The position numbers were made by a program, and so were the translations under genes. DNA of 64,000 bases from a virus. Shown piece by piece: positions 6,775 through 14,092 of this stretch. The notes beneath the pieces were generated by a model. It ran no database searches. It was not told where the DNA came from and saw only the letters and a list, made by a program, of their open reading frames with translations. How positions within the stretch are numbered: the first letter of the stretch is position 1; every line of letters begins with the position of its first letter. Location: IMG/VR virus record IMGVR_UViG_3300027963_000056, positions 29,912 to 93,911 of that record; one strand, given 5' to 3'.

Positions 6775-7356
6775 ATGATCATGCCAACTATTGAAACTAC
6801 CCCGACAGAACAAACTCACGCCCAAGCACTTGCCGATTCCGGCATGTATGTTTTCATGGGAGATGTAGATGAAGAAAGTATCAAACCAGTTGTGGAATGG
6901 TTGCTTTACGAAAACTATGTGACCAAGAAAAAGAAAAAAGAACTACTGCTCATGGTCTGCTCCAACGGAGGAGACATGGGTGCGGCCTTTGCCTTGATTG
7001 ATGTCATGATGAGTTCTCGAATTCCAGTAAAAACTGTGGGACTAGGAACCATTGCATCAGCAGGCTTGCTAATCTTCATATCCGGCACTCACGGACGCCG
7101 GGTGCTCACTCCCAACACAAGTATTCTAAGCCATCAGTTCTCATGGTACAACGAAGGCAAGGCACATGAGTTGTTTGCTACCATGCGTGAGTTTGAACTC
7201 ACACAGGCTCGAATGATTGCACACTATGAATTGTGTACAGGACTGGGTCGGGAAGAAATACGCACGAACCTGTTGCCACCACAAGACATCTGGCTGTCAG
7301 CCCAAGAAGCACTAGCACTGGGCATCTGCGATGACATCAGTGTGGTCAAGAGTTAA
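6775..7356 (+). CDS. ClpP-like serine protease, paralogue 1
   Basis: 193 residues (ATG at 6775 or 6781; no clear ribosome site). ClpP/crotonase-fold protease: substrate-binding CSNGGDMGAAFAL, nucleophile Ser in TIASAGLL, His in LSHQFSW and Asp in PPQDIWLSAQEAL. It diverges from canonical ClpP (IASAG instead of ASMGA; His context unlike MIHQP), more so than the paralogue at 8985. It could form mixed rings with it or with host ClpP. It ends 4 bp into the convergent 526-residue gene. Confidence 0.8.
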   Translation: MIMPTIETTPTEQTHAQALADSGMYVFMGDVDEESIKPVVEWLLYENYVTKKKKKELLLMVCSNGGDMGAAFALIDVMMSSRIPVKTVGLGTIASAGLLIFISGTHGRRVLTPNTSILSHQFSWYNEGKAHELFATMREFELTQARMIAHYELCTGLGREEIRTNLLPPQDIWLSAQEALALGICDDISVVKS

Positions 7357-8933
7357 CCTTTTTTCTTACGTCCCAGCGTCTTTTCGTCAAAGTCGGGCTC
7401 TTGACTTTGTCTGGATGCTCGAGCACCTGGACCAGACAGTCTAGGTTCAGAACCTACCTGATCAAGTTTTGCATTCTCAGCATCAGTGTCGCCTACCGCA
7501 GTGGTGGTTACATCAGTATCCTTATTGCCACCACCGTTGTAACTAAAACTCACACGCCCAATAATACCGGTAGCCGCATAAACTTTAGTAGCATCTAGTC
7601 CCACAGTTCCTTTGAAATCTGGCGGATATTTACTGGTAAATCCAGTGACAGTATAATTGCCGGATTTTTCAGACCCGTTTAGGTGCAACTGAATAATAGG
7701 ACTGGAGTTAAGAAACTTTAAACAAGCCTCACCAAACTTGGGATCTGAATTTACGTTCTTGGCCACACGTCGAGCCAAGGCGGCCAAAGTGTGATACCCT
7801 GTATTGTAACGTGGGTTATCTGTTTTGGCATTGATGTCACCCATAAGATCCAGGATAGTCGGATTGGTAGGTGTGGCATTGGTTTTAACCAACTGCTTTA
7901 TTTCTGCTCCAGTGTCCTGATCAATGATGCCTTGCTCTATGCCATACACTATGGGAAAGTCTATAGCACTCATGGATCCAATTTTTTCAATAATTTCCAC
8001 CTGCGACGCATACGTGTCAAGCAACTCAGTCATGCCCTTGTTACGTGCAGTAGTCACACCATCCGAAATATTTTTAACTGATGCCGACGCACCTTTTTCA
8101 CCCTTGCTAGAGATACCAATCTCTATACCACTTGGATGAAACAAGTAACTGTCTACTAGACCGTTGTTTTTGTCAGCTGGGAAATTGATCGCGCTTCCAT
8201 CATAGGTACCATCTTTGCCAAGTATATCTTTACGTGCGGCTTCAGCACCCACTCCCATATCCATGCCCTGGATCAAAGCAATAGGCCCAATGGTTTCTCC
8301 TAGGTCATCACGCACAGCAGTGACCATGTCGCCCATGTTTTCAAACTTTGGCAATTGACCAGCCAGCAACTGATCCATGCCAGGTCGTACTTTATCAATG
8401 CTGGCCATTTGATCGGGTGTTGTTCCTGGTCTAGTGCCCATGGCAGCCACGGTATCTGATGGAGTATCGAACGTAGAATTTGCTGGAAACAAGTCAGCAG
8501 GTTTGAGTTTGTAATACGCACCTTTTAAACTTACTGCTTTGTTCAATTGCCAACCTCCGGGCAGTTCGGAGTTTTTCCAAAAGCCCGCCATGTCAGGTTT
8601 TATTTCATTGAAAAATCTACCAAAATATGTTTGTTGCCCGGCCTCGGGACCGTTGAATGTAACAATAGCAAAGGCCTTGCTGGCTTGTGTGGGTTTGTTA
8701 CTCCAAGTAATACTGGGATATTGTTTGAACAAATCTGCACCTGTTAGCGACATTTCATCATAGTTGGCATAGGCACCTGGCATGCCAGGAAAGTAGTCAA
8801 CCTTGTCAAATACAATTTCAGCAGTGGGGTTATCCTTGGATCCTTGGAAAAACGAGTCGCCCGCATCGCGATACAATAGGCCACGACTTTTTTCCATAAG
8901 AACATTATCAAGTAAATTGAGTAGATCACGCAT
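7353..8933 (-). CDS. Unknown large protein with prohead-protease-like N-terminus
   Basis: 526 residues, not clearly recognised. The N-terminus ([18 protein letters not shown]) ends in L-M-E, resembling the targeting/cleavage peptide on several proteins here. Around residue ~268 it has [20 protein letters not shown], whose D...E-x3-S-S-K pattern recalls PD-(D/E)xK nuclease cores, though this is not proven. The C-terminus is polar (Asp/Thr/Arg/Lys-rich). An internal head protein or an ejected nuclease would fit. It lies between the two ClpP-like genes on the opposite strand. Confidence 0.55.
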   Translation of the reverse strand: MRDLLNLLDNVLMEKSRGLLYRDAGDSFFQGSKDNPTAEIVFDKVDYFPGMPGAYANYDEMSLTGADLFKQYPSITWSNKPTQASKAFAIVTFNGPEAGQQTYFGRFFNEIKPDMAGFWKNSELPGGWQLNKAVSLKGAYYKLKPADLFPANSTFDTPSDTVAAMGTRPGTTPDQMASIDKVRPGMDQLLAGQLPKFENMGDMVTAVRDDLGETIGPIALIQGMDMGVGAEAARKDILGKDGTYDGSAINFPADKNNGLVDSYLFHPSGIEIGISSKGEKGASASVKNISDGVTTARNKGMTELLDTYASQVEIIEKIGSMSAIDFPIVYGIEQGIIDQDTGAEIKQLVKTNATPTNPTILDLMGDINAKTDNPRYNTGYHTLAALARRVAKNVNSDPKFGEACLKFLNSSPIIQLHLNGSEKSGNYTVTGFTSKYPPDFKGTVGLDATKVYAATGIIGRVSFSYNGGGNKDTDVTTTAVGDTDAENAKLDQVGSEPRLSGPGARASRQSQEPDFDEKTLGRKKKG

Positions 8934-8961
8934 TGTTTTTTCCGTAAGAATATGTTATACT
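8933..8961 (+). promoter_or_regulatory. Extended -10 sigma-70 promoter of clpP2
   Basis: TTGTTT (8933-8938), 17 bp, TGT-TATACT (-10 at 8956-8961). Drives the gene at 8985, probably through 11057. Confidence 0.6.
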
Positions 8962-8984
8962 TATGCTTTGAACAAGGAGACCCC

Positions 8985-9575
8985 ATGCCAAATCTAGTGC
9001 CAATTGTGCTTGAACAAACCTCAAAAGGTGAACGCAGTTATGACATCTACAGCCGATTACTAAAAGACCGTGTGATCATGCTGGACACAGAAGTATCAGA
9101 ACACACAGCCAGTTTGCTGGTAGCACAGATGTTGTTTTTGGAAAGTGAAAATCCAGACAAAGACATCAGCCTGTATATTAACTCGCCTGGCGGATCAGTC
9201 ACAGCAGGCATGGCCATCTACGACACCATGCAGTTTATTCGATGTGACGTACAGACCATTGTGATGGGACAAGCATGTTCCATGGGAAGTCTGCTAAGTA
9301 CAGCAGGAGCCGCAGGCAAGCGCATGATTCTGCCCCATGCTCGACACATGATTCACCAACCATCAGGTGGTGCTTCAGGACAAGCCACAGACATCCAAAT
9401 CCAAGCAAGAGAAATCCAAAAGATGAAAGAATATCTTACTACGATCTATGTCAAGCACAACTCAGCGGGCAAAACCTTTGAGCAGTTGAGTGCAGACATG
9501 GAACGTGATTTCTTTATGTCAGCTCAAGAAGCCTTGGACTATGGATTAGTGGACAAGATACTCGACAAACGTTAA
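8985..9575 (+). CDS. clpP: ATP-dependent Clp protease proteolytic subunit-like protein
   Basis: 196 residues from the ATG at 8985 (AAGGAG at 8974-8979). Canonical ClpP throughout: [20 protein letters not shown], catalytic Ser in QACSMGSLL, His in MIHQPSGG, and Asp in [19 protein letters not shown]. The N-terminus ([21 protein letters not shown]) matches the axial-loop region of bacterial ClpP, so it could dock host ClpX/ClpA. Its TAA overlaps the ATG of the radical-SAM gene, which indicates coupled expression. Confidence 0.9.
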   Translation: MPNLVPIVLEQTSKGERSYDIYSRLLKDRVIMLDTEVSEHTASLLVAQMLFLESENPDKDISLYINSPGGSVTAGMAIYDTMQFIRCDVQTIVMGQACSMGSLLSTAGAAGKRMILPHARHMIHQPSGGASGQATDIQIQAREIQKMKEYLTTIYVKHNSAGKTFEQLSADMERDFFMSAQEALDYGLVDKILDKR

Positions 9576-10840
9576 TGGCACTAAAAAATCATTTTTGCCC
9601 AAGCCCATGGTTCCACATGCGTATTACCAACAATGGCGGTATGACCTATTGCCGTTGGGCAGACAAAAACACAACAGAAGTCAACATCCGGGACGTTGAT
9701 CCTCAAAGTTTTTTTCAACAGCACATGGCCGGTGTACGCACCACCATGTTGCAAGGTGAACCAGTGGCGGGGTGCAATAGATGTTATCTCATGGAGACAC
9801 ACAACAAGGTCAGCGGCAGACAAAAACAACTACTCAAGATTGGTGTGCGGGTTGAACAGTTTGAAAAGACCCTAGCATCAAGTCCTTGGGTCAACACCTT
9901 GGCCTCGCAGGAATTCTCACAGTTGCCCCAAGATTGGCAAATAGATCTTGGCAATCATTGTAACAGTGCTTGTATTTTTTGTCACCCCAATGCCAGTTCA
10001 CGATTGGCCACGGAATGGAAACGCATAGGTTTTATTGATCAACTGCCGGCACCAAACTGGACCGATAATCCAACACTGGTCAATCAATTCATTGCCATGC
10101 TGGAAGCAAGTCCGCATATTCAGTATCTACACTTTATTGGTGGCGAGACCTTGATAACTCCGGCGTTTCAAACCATACTACAAGCCATGATCCGATCAGG
10201 GTTGAATCGCACAGCCACCATTGGATTCACTACCAATCTTATCACGTGGAATCAGCCCGTGGTTGATTTGCTTTCACAATTTGCCGGCGTAAATCTTGGC
10301 ATGAGTATTGAATCATTTGACACGGTAAACGATTATGTGCGTTGGCCTGCTACCATGCCCAAGATACATCAGTACCTGGACCAATGGATTGCTATAGCAC
10401 GGGATCACAATTGGCTCATGCAGTTCCGTACCACTCCCACAGCATTGACCATTGACTCTTTGTTGAGTGTGTACCAGTATGCCTGGGATCGATCAATAGC
10501 AATCGAAAGTTGTAATTTTTTAGATCAACCTGAATGCATGCGCCCTTCGGTACTGCCCTTGAGTCATCGTCTGCCCATAATCGATCGTATGGAATCTTGG
10601 ATTGCGGAACATGATACCAACAGCAAAACCATTGTGAACACTCGAGATCCATCAGTGGCTCAACAACAGATTGTGCAAGATCTACAAAGTTACGTGAACT
10701 ATTTGAAACGTGAATCCGATGAAAGTTTTAGATTGCCTGCACTAGTGACCTATCTAAAACGCATTGAAGCCGGCCGTGGCAACAGCGTACTAACTTATCT
10801 ACCCCAATATGAAGAACTTTTCAGAACTGCTGGCTACTGA
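9575..10840 (+). CDS. Radical SAM protein (twitch/SPASM-like), clpP-linked
   Basis: 421 residues. The [4Fe-4S]-SAM motif C-x3-C-x2-C is at 129-136 (CNSACIFC), with GGE (~183) as the SAM-binding strand. Upstream cysteines (FCPSPW at 8, TYCRW at 26, CNRC at 67-70) look like ligands for an auxiliary cluster, as in twitch-domain radical SAM proteins. Substrate unknown. It is coupled to clpP (TAATG) and overlaps the next small gene by 32 bp, so the three form an operon. Two further radical SAM genes are at 32405 and 48054. Confidence 0.85.
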   Translation: MALKNHFCPSPWFHMRITNNGGMTYCRWADKNTTEVNIRDVDPQSFFQQHMAGVRTTMLQGEPVAGCNRCYLMETHNKVSGRQKQLLKIGVRVEQFEKTLASSPWVNTLASQEFSQLPQDWQIDLGNHCNSACIFCHPNASSRLATEWKRIGFIDQLPAPNWTDNPTLVNQFIAMLEASPHIQYLHFIGGETLITPAFQTILQAMIRSGLNRTATIGFTTNLITWNQPVVDLLSQFAGVNLGMSIESFDTVNDYVRWPATMPKIHQYLDQWIAIARDHNWLMQFRTTPTALTIDSLLSVYQYAWDRSIAIESCNFLDQPECMRPSVLPLSHRLPIIDRMESWIAEHDTNSKTIVNTRDPSVAQQQIVQDLQSYVNYLKRESDESFRLPALVTYLKRIEAGRGNSVLTYLPQYEELFRTAGY

Positions 10841-11057
10841 TTTAAAACTAAACGTTGTTGTGAATGACCAGGCCGTTGATGCCAACCTACACGACCCGTT
10901 GTTTTTCAACGCAGATGACACTGTCACCGTTGATGGTGTTGATATATTACCTAGGTATTTGCATCTAGCAACCAACGGCACATTGGCAATCAATGAGCCA
11001 TTTTATCACTGGTACCACCGAGTATCAGACCAAGGCTGGTTATTAACCCCACACTAG
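10809..11057 (+). CDS. Small acidic protein encoded with the radical SAM enzyme
   Basis: 82 residues starting MKNFSELLATDLKLNVVVND, with central VTVDGVDILPRYLHL and the aromatic C-terminus EPFYHWYHRVSDQGWLLTPH. It overlaps the end of the radical SAM gene. It looks like a compact folded domain rather than a classical precursor peptide, but it is a plausible partner or substrate. Not recognised further. Confidence 0.6.
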   Translation: MKNFSELLATDLKLNVVVNDQAVDANLHDPLFFNADDTVTVDGVDILPRYLHLATNGTLAINEPFYHWYHRVSDQGWLLTPH

Positions 11058-11116
11058 GGATGAATTTCCCAACCTTCACGAGCCCAGCGATACAGCATCA
11101 ATATATCTGCAATCAT
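11054..11116 (-). CDS. Putative 20-aa peptide
   Basis: ATG overlapping the stop of the 39-aa gene by ATGA; encodes 20 residues beginning MIADILML and ending GWEIHP. It is third in a chain of three minus-strand mini-genes; its reality rests on the overlap pattern only. Confidence 0.3.
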   Translation of the reverse strand: MIADILMLYRWAREGWEIHP

Positions 11117-11232
11117 TTTGCGTATATGGCCTTGGCTTCGTTTATTTTACCTGCCCTGGCCAATACTGTGGCTGCACGGGCTTCGCCCATGGCTTCAAGA
11201 AAATTCCAAACTGAGTTTAAAAATTGTTTCAT
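11113..11232 (-). CDS. Small helical protein (39 aa)
   Basis: 39 residues. NFLEAMGEARAATVLARAGK followed by INEAKAIYAK resembles short Ala/Arg-rich helical proteins found in proteobacteria. It starts with ATGA overlapping the stop of the 56-aa gene. Confidence 0.5.
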   Translation of the reverse strand: MKQFLNSVWNFLEAMGEARAATVLARAGKINEAKAIYAK

Positions 11233-11399
11233 GCAAAATTCCTATCTGATTGTTTGTCGTACTGACGTTGCCAGTATTCTACGTCTGATGCGCTGGTTAT
11301 GCATTTGGTGCTTAAATACTGTTCCAAACGCGATTGATAACCTTGCTTGGGGAACATCTCAGCAAGACGTTCTATAAATTGAATAAACATTTGTGACAT
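11229..11399 (-). CDS. DUF3563-like small protein (56 aa)
   Basis: 56 residues with GGAG 8 nt before the ATG and a TAAATA motif 20 nt upstream. The pattern of an N-terminal helix, then RLEQYLSTK and DVEYWQRQYDKQ, recalls DUF3563-type small proteins of betaproteobacteria. First gene of the three-gene minus-strand set that fills the otherwise empty 11058-11451 interval. Confidence 0.55.
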   Translation of the reverse strand: MSQMFIQFIERLAEMFPKQGYQSRLEQYLSTKCITSASDVEYWQRQYDKQSDRNFA

Positions 11400-11419
11400 T
11401 TATTTTTCTCCTTCGCCAG

Positions 11420-11425
11420 TATTTA
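11420..11425 (-). promoter_or_regulatory. TAAATA late-promoter motif
   Basis: GGTAAATACTGG on the minus strand, 20 nt before the ATG at 11399, with GGAG in the leader. Confidence 0.5.
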
Positions 11426-11451
11426 CCACTACGTAGAAACCATTATATATT

Positions 11452-12525
11452 ATGAGAATCAGATTAATTGGACAAAGAAACCAGTACGGAATAGGCGTAC
11501 ATTATAGCAATTTTGCCGATGCTCTTCGACGTATAAGTCACATAGGCAATCTAGTGGAAGAAATCAACTGTGACAATCAGGATGAAGTCTGGGCCGGGGT
11601 TGAACGCAGTCGTCCCGAAGACATCAATATCTCGTTTGTGAGCATGCCCATACAAGATCACTATCAAGGCACAAACATTCAATGGGTTGTGTTTGAAAGT
11701 ACTCGAGTGCCACCCACTGTGATGAACACCATGCTGACCGCAGACCAAGTATGGGTTCCCAGTGAGTGGGGACGGAAGATTTTAGTTGACGGTGGTGTTG
11801 CGGCTGACCTGTGTCATGTGGTACCCGAAGGAGTAGACAGTGCTCGATATCACCCATACGCACCCAGAGTAGAATCACCTATCTTGAGTTATCTCATTGC
11901 CGGCAAGTATGAACTGAGGAAAAGTATTATAGAAACCATATATGCCTGGATCCAGGAGTTTGGCAATGATTCTGACGTGGAACTTGTGGTCAAAAGCAAT
12001 TATTTTACCAACCAAGCGGCCAAGTACAATGAACTGTCTGGTTGGATCGAAAGCACTGGCGTTCAAAACGTGCGAGTGTTATGGGGCACCAGTTCAACAT
12101 CTGACCTAATTGACCTGTATCAACAAAGCCACATTTTTGTGTTGCCCACCAAAGGTGAAGGTTGGGGACTGCCACTAATTGAAGCCGCGGCAGTGGGCTT
12201 GCCCATCATCACAGTCATGCACAGTGCGCACACAGAATTTTTACAGCACATACCTTCCAGTGTGGTACCTGTGGAGTTTGACATGGCTCCTATTGCTTGT
12301 GAGGAATATAAATCTTATTACCCCACTGATGATGGCAACTGGGGTTCATGGGCACAACCCAGGGTTGACAGCATCCGCTCAGCATTAAGAACCTCGCGAG
12401 ACAACTATGTCACACTACAATCAAGGGCCTTTGCCAACAGTTCTATCATACGTGATGCATTTTCGTGGGATCGATCAGTAGATCGTGCGTTGAGCATACT
12501 TCATGCCAACGAATTATTGAAGTAA
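11452..12525 (+). CDS. Glycosyltransferase family 4
   Basis: 357 residues. The N-terminal acceptor domain has GIGVHYSNF; the middle has VVFESTRVP, QVWVPSEWGRK and VPEGVDSARYHP, the donor-domain entry typical of GT4 mannosyl/glucosyl transferases. HIFVLPTKGEGWGLPLIEAA then carries the E-x7-E motif. A complete GT-B enzyme; donor and acceptor unknown. Possibly modifies phage structural proteins or host glycans together with the gene at the left window edge. Confidence 0.88.
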   Translation: MRIRLIGQRNQYGIGVHYSNFADALRRISHIGNLVEEINCDNQDEVWAGVERSRPEDINISFVSMPIQDHYQGTNIQWVVFESTRVPPTVMNTMLTADQVWVPSEWGRKILVDGGVAADLCHVVPEGVDSARYHPYAPRVESPILSYLIAGKYELRKSIIETIYAWIQEFGNDSDVELVVKSNYFTNQAAKYNELSGWIESTGVQNVRVLWGTSSTSDLIDLYQQSHIFVLPTKGEGWGLPLIEAAAVGLPIITVMHSAHTEFLQHIPSSVVPVEFDMAPIACEEYKSYYPTDDGNWGSWAQPRVDSIRSALRTSRDNYVTLQSRAFANSSIIRDAFSWDRSVDRALSILHANELLK

Positions 12526-12541
12526 AAATGTAACCCAAAAA

Positions 12542-12559
12542 GTAATACTCAAGTACTAC
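12542..12559. repeat. Dyad GTAATACT-CA-AGTACTAC
   Basis: One-mismatch copy of the dyad at 4308-4325. It starts a block that continues with a terminator and a TTGACC promoter and is almost identical at 26352-26409. Confidence 0.6.
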
Positions 12560-12560
12560 C

Positions 12561-12591
12561 AAAACCCTACAGAGATGTGGGGTTTTCTTTT
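12561..12591 (+). terminator. Intrinsic terminator
   Basis: ACCCTACA-GAGA-TGTGGGGT stem-loop (one or two G-U pairs) followed by TTTCTTTT; ends the glycosyltransferase transcript. Confidence 0.75.
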
Positions 12592-12593
12592 GG

Positions 12594-12622
12594 TTGACCA
12601 ATAATGGTCCTTTTGCTATAAT
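12594..12622 (+). promoter_or_regulatory. Sigma-70 promoter
   Basis: TTGACC (12594-12599), 17 bp, TATAAT (12617-12622), directly after the terminator. Leader with AGGAG before the ATG at 12655. Confidence 0.85.
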
Positions 12623-12654
12623 ATAGACATAGAGTAACAAAACAGGAGCACCAA

Positions 12655-12906
12655 ATGCGCCACGTAGCAGGATTTAGTAACAGCACCCGAATTCGTTTTA
12701 TTGTCAACGGTTTTGGTATGTACGGTACTATCAACGACATCTACACAAAAACAGCCACAGCGAGCCACGGTGCCGCTCTGCGACTGGCCATACAGAAATT
12801 GGCTTATGATCGCCGTCACAGTAGTTTTACTGGTGCTGGTCGCCCAGTGGGTGTGAACATCACCCACGAGGGACATGACGTACAAATCACACTGATGGCC
12901 AATTGA
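12655..12906 (+). CDS. Small early protein
   Basis: 83 residues, basic, containing FIVNGFGMYGTINDIYT and GRPVGVNITHEGHDVQITLM, mixed alpha/beta. It has its own strong promoter and AGGAG site. Not recognised; early expression and small size suggest a host-takeover protein. Confidence 0.6.
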   Translation: MRHVAGFSNSTRIRFIVNGFGMYGTINDIYTKTATASHGAALRLAIQKLAYDRRHSSFTGAGRPVGVNITHEGHDVQITLMAN

Positions 12907-12912
12907 TTTTGG

Positions 12913-12941
12913 TTGACCAATATTTCTCGATCGGTTATAAT
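12913..12941 (+). promoter_or_regulatory. Sigma-70 promoter
   Basis: TTGACC (12913-12918), 17 bp, TATAAT (12936-12941). The leader ACTTGTATAGAAACTAAAA is shared with the promoter at 26404. Confidence 0.85.
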
Positions 12942-12970
12942 ACTTGTATAGAAACTAAAAGGAGCCAGAA

Positions 12971-13255
12971 ATGAGTCACAGTTATTATGTTGTCAGCAAA
13001 GGTTCAGGTCTAATTGTCAACGACGGTCCTGCCAAAACTCGTGCATACAAAACTTTTGGTGCCGCAATGGCCACCCGCACTCGTCTCTGCCGCAAGTCGG
13101 GTTGGAACATCTCCGAACTTGCTATCATTGCTACCAATCACTACAAACCCCGGATGGTTACCCGCACTAATCTTATGACTGGCCAAGAATATCAAGAGGA
13201 CGTGAATACTCCTAGATCTTGCTCGCCCAGTTCAGAACTTTTTTGGACAATGTAA
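12971..13255 (+). CDS. Small early protein
   Basis: 94 residues; YYVVSKGSGLIVNDG, then TFGAAMATRTRLCRKSGWN and ELAIIATNHYKP, basic in the middle. AGGAG upstream. Not recognised. The TAA overlaps the next ATG. Confidence 0.6.
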   Translation: MSHSYYVVSKGSGLIVNDGPAKTRAYKTFGAAMATRTRLCRKSGWNISELAIIATNHYKPRMVTRTNLMTGQEYQEDVNTPRSCSPSSELFWTM

Positions 13256-13410
13256 TGATAGATCCCAAAGACTATTGGTTTAAAATGTCGTGGACACAAC
13301 CCTATGCAAGTTGGCCCAAGCCTGCGGGCAGGCCAACAGAATATCGGGAACCCGAAATTGTAGACTTTGCTGAGGCACGTGAAGTCATAGCAAGGATCAT
13401 GGCCAAATGA
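13255..13410 (+). CDS. Small hypothetical protein (51 aa)
   Basis: Start chosen at 13255 because ATG overlaps the preceding TAA (TAATG); an in-frame upstream start at 13219 would overlap more. Trp/Pro-rich N-terminal half, then EPEIVDFAEAREVIARIMAK. Overlaps the next ATG. Confidence 0.5.
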   Translation: MIDPKDYWFKMSWTQPYASWPKPAGRPTEYREPEIVDFAEAREVIARIMAK

Positions 13411-13754
13411 AATGGTTTGCTGAAACTACTGACTACCGAGATAATACACCTAATGGCGTGTACTTATTAGATGATGGCAAGAGCAAGATGTATGCTTTTA
13501 AGCCGTTTGGTACAGGCACAATCAAAGTATTTAAAAACCCAATCCGCATTGATCTGCGTGGCCGTAAGTTTACCATTAACTCTGTTCAGTTTGAAACTGA
13601 CTTGAAAGAACCTGAACCTGAAGGTCGTGTGTTCACTGTGACAGGAAGCAAAGGCGATCAGTACACAGTGAACGAAGTGCGTGGCTCATGGTCATGCACC
13701 TGTTCAGGATTCAAATTTAGAGGCGAGTGTAAACATATCAAGGAGTTGTCATGA
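13407..13754 (+). CDS. SWIM zinc-finger protein
   Basis: 115 residues. The C-terminal CTCSGFKFRGECKHI fits the SWIM finger CxC-xn-CxH, preceded by a beta-rich domain (VFTVTGSKGDQYTVNEV). SWIM domains bind DNA or proteins in transposases, helicases and kinases; here it stands alone, as in many phages. It overlaps both neighbours by 4 bp. Confidence 0.7.
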   Translation: MKWFAETTDYRDNTPNGVYLLDDGKSKMYAFKPFGTGTIKVFKNPIRIDLRGRKFTINSVQFETDLKEPEPEGRVFTVTGSKGDQYTVNEVRGSWSCTCSGFKFRGECKHIKELS

Positions 13755-14047
13755 AATTGACTCTAATTGCGGCATTGTTGTTTTCGAGCAGTATGGCGTC
13801 TGCGCAAAGTTACAACATACAATTTGAAGCCCAACCCAACCTGCCAGAAAAAATCATACGCTGGGTGGTAGTGGAGAATGTGAGTGCAGTTTGCCAAAAC
13901 AAGATTCCAGCCTTGGCTGGTCAACGCATCTTGGCCTGCTCAGAATACAACAATCGTGCCTGTACCATCTACACTGGACTGGTCACTGACATGGCCATAG
14001 TGGGTCATGAAATACGCCATTGCTTTGAAGGGCAATGGCATCGGTAA
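13751..14047 (+). CDS. Exported small HExxH protein, possible metallopeptidase
   Basis: 98 residues with a signal peptide (MKLTLIAALLFSSSMASAQS) and a C-terminal VGHEIRHCFEGQWH containing HExxH and a downstream Glu. Four cysteines suggest disulfides in the periplasm. The motif and location fit a small zinc metallopeptidase, but the whole chain is short, so a non-catalytic metal-binding protein is possible. Last gene of the operon from 12971; a terminator follows. Confidence 0.55.
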   Translation: MKLTLIAALLFSSSMASAQSYNIQFEAQPNLPEKIIRWVVVENVSAVCQNKIPALAGQRILACSEYNNRACTIYTGLVTDMAIVGHEIRHCFEGQWHR

Positions 14048-14065
14048 TTCTGCTACACTCACAAG

Positions 14066-14092
14066 AAAGCTCCTTTCGGGGCTTTTGTTTTA
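14066..14092. terminator. Terminator between convergent genes
   Basis: AAAGCTCC-TTTC-GGGGCTTT hairpin with TTGTTTT on the plus side; serves the plus-strand gene ending 14047 and possibly the minus gene ending 14090. Confidence 0.7.
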
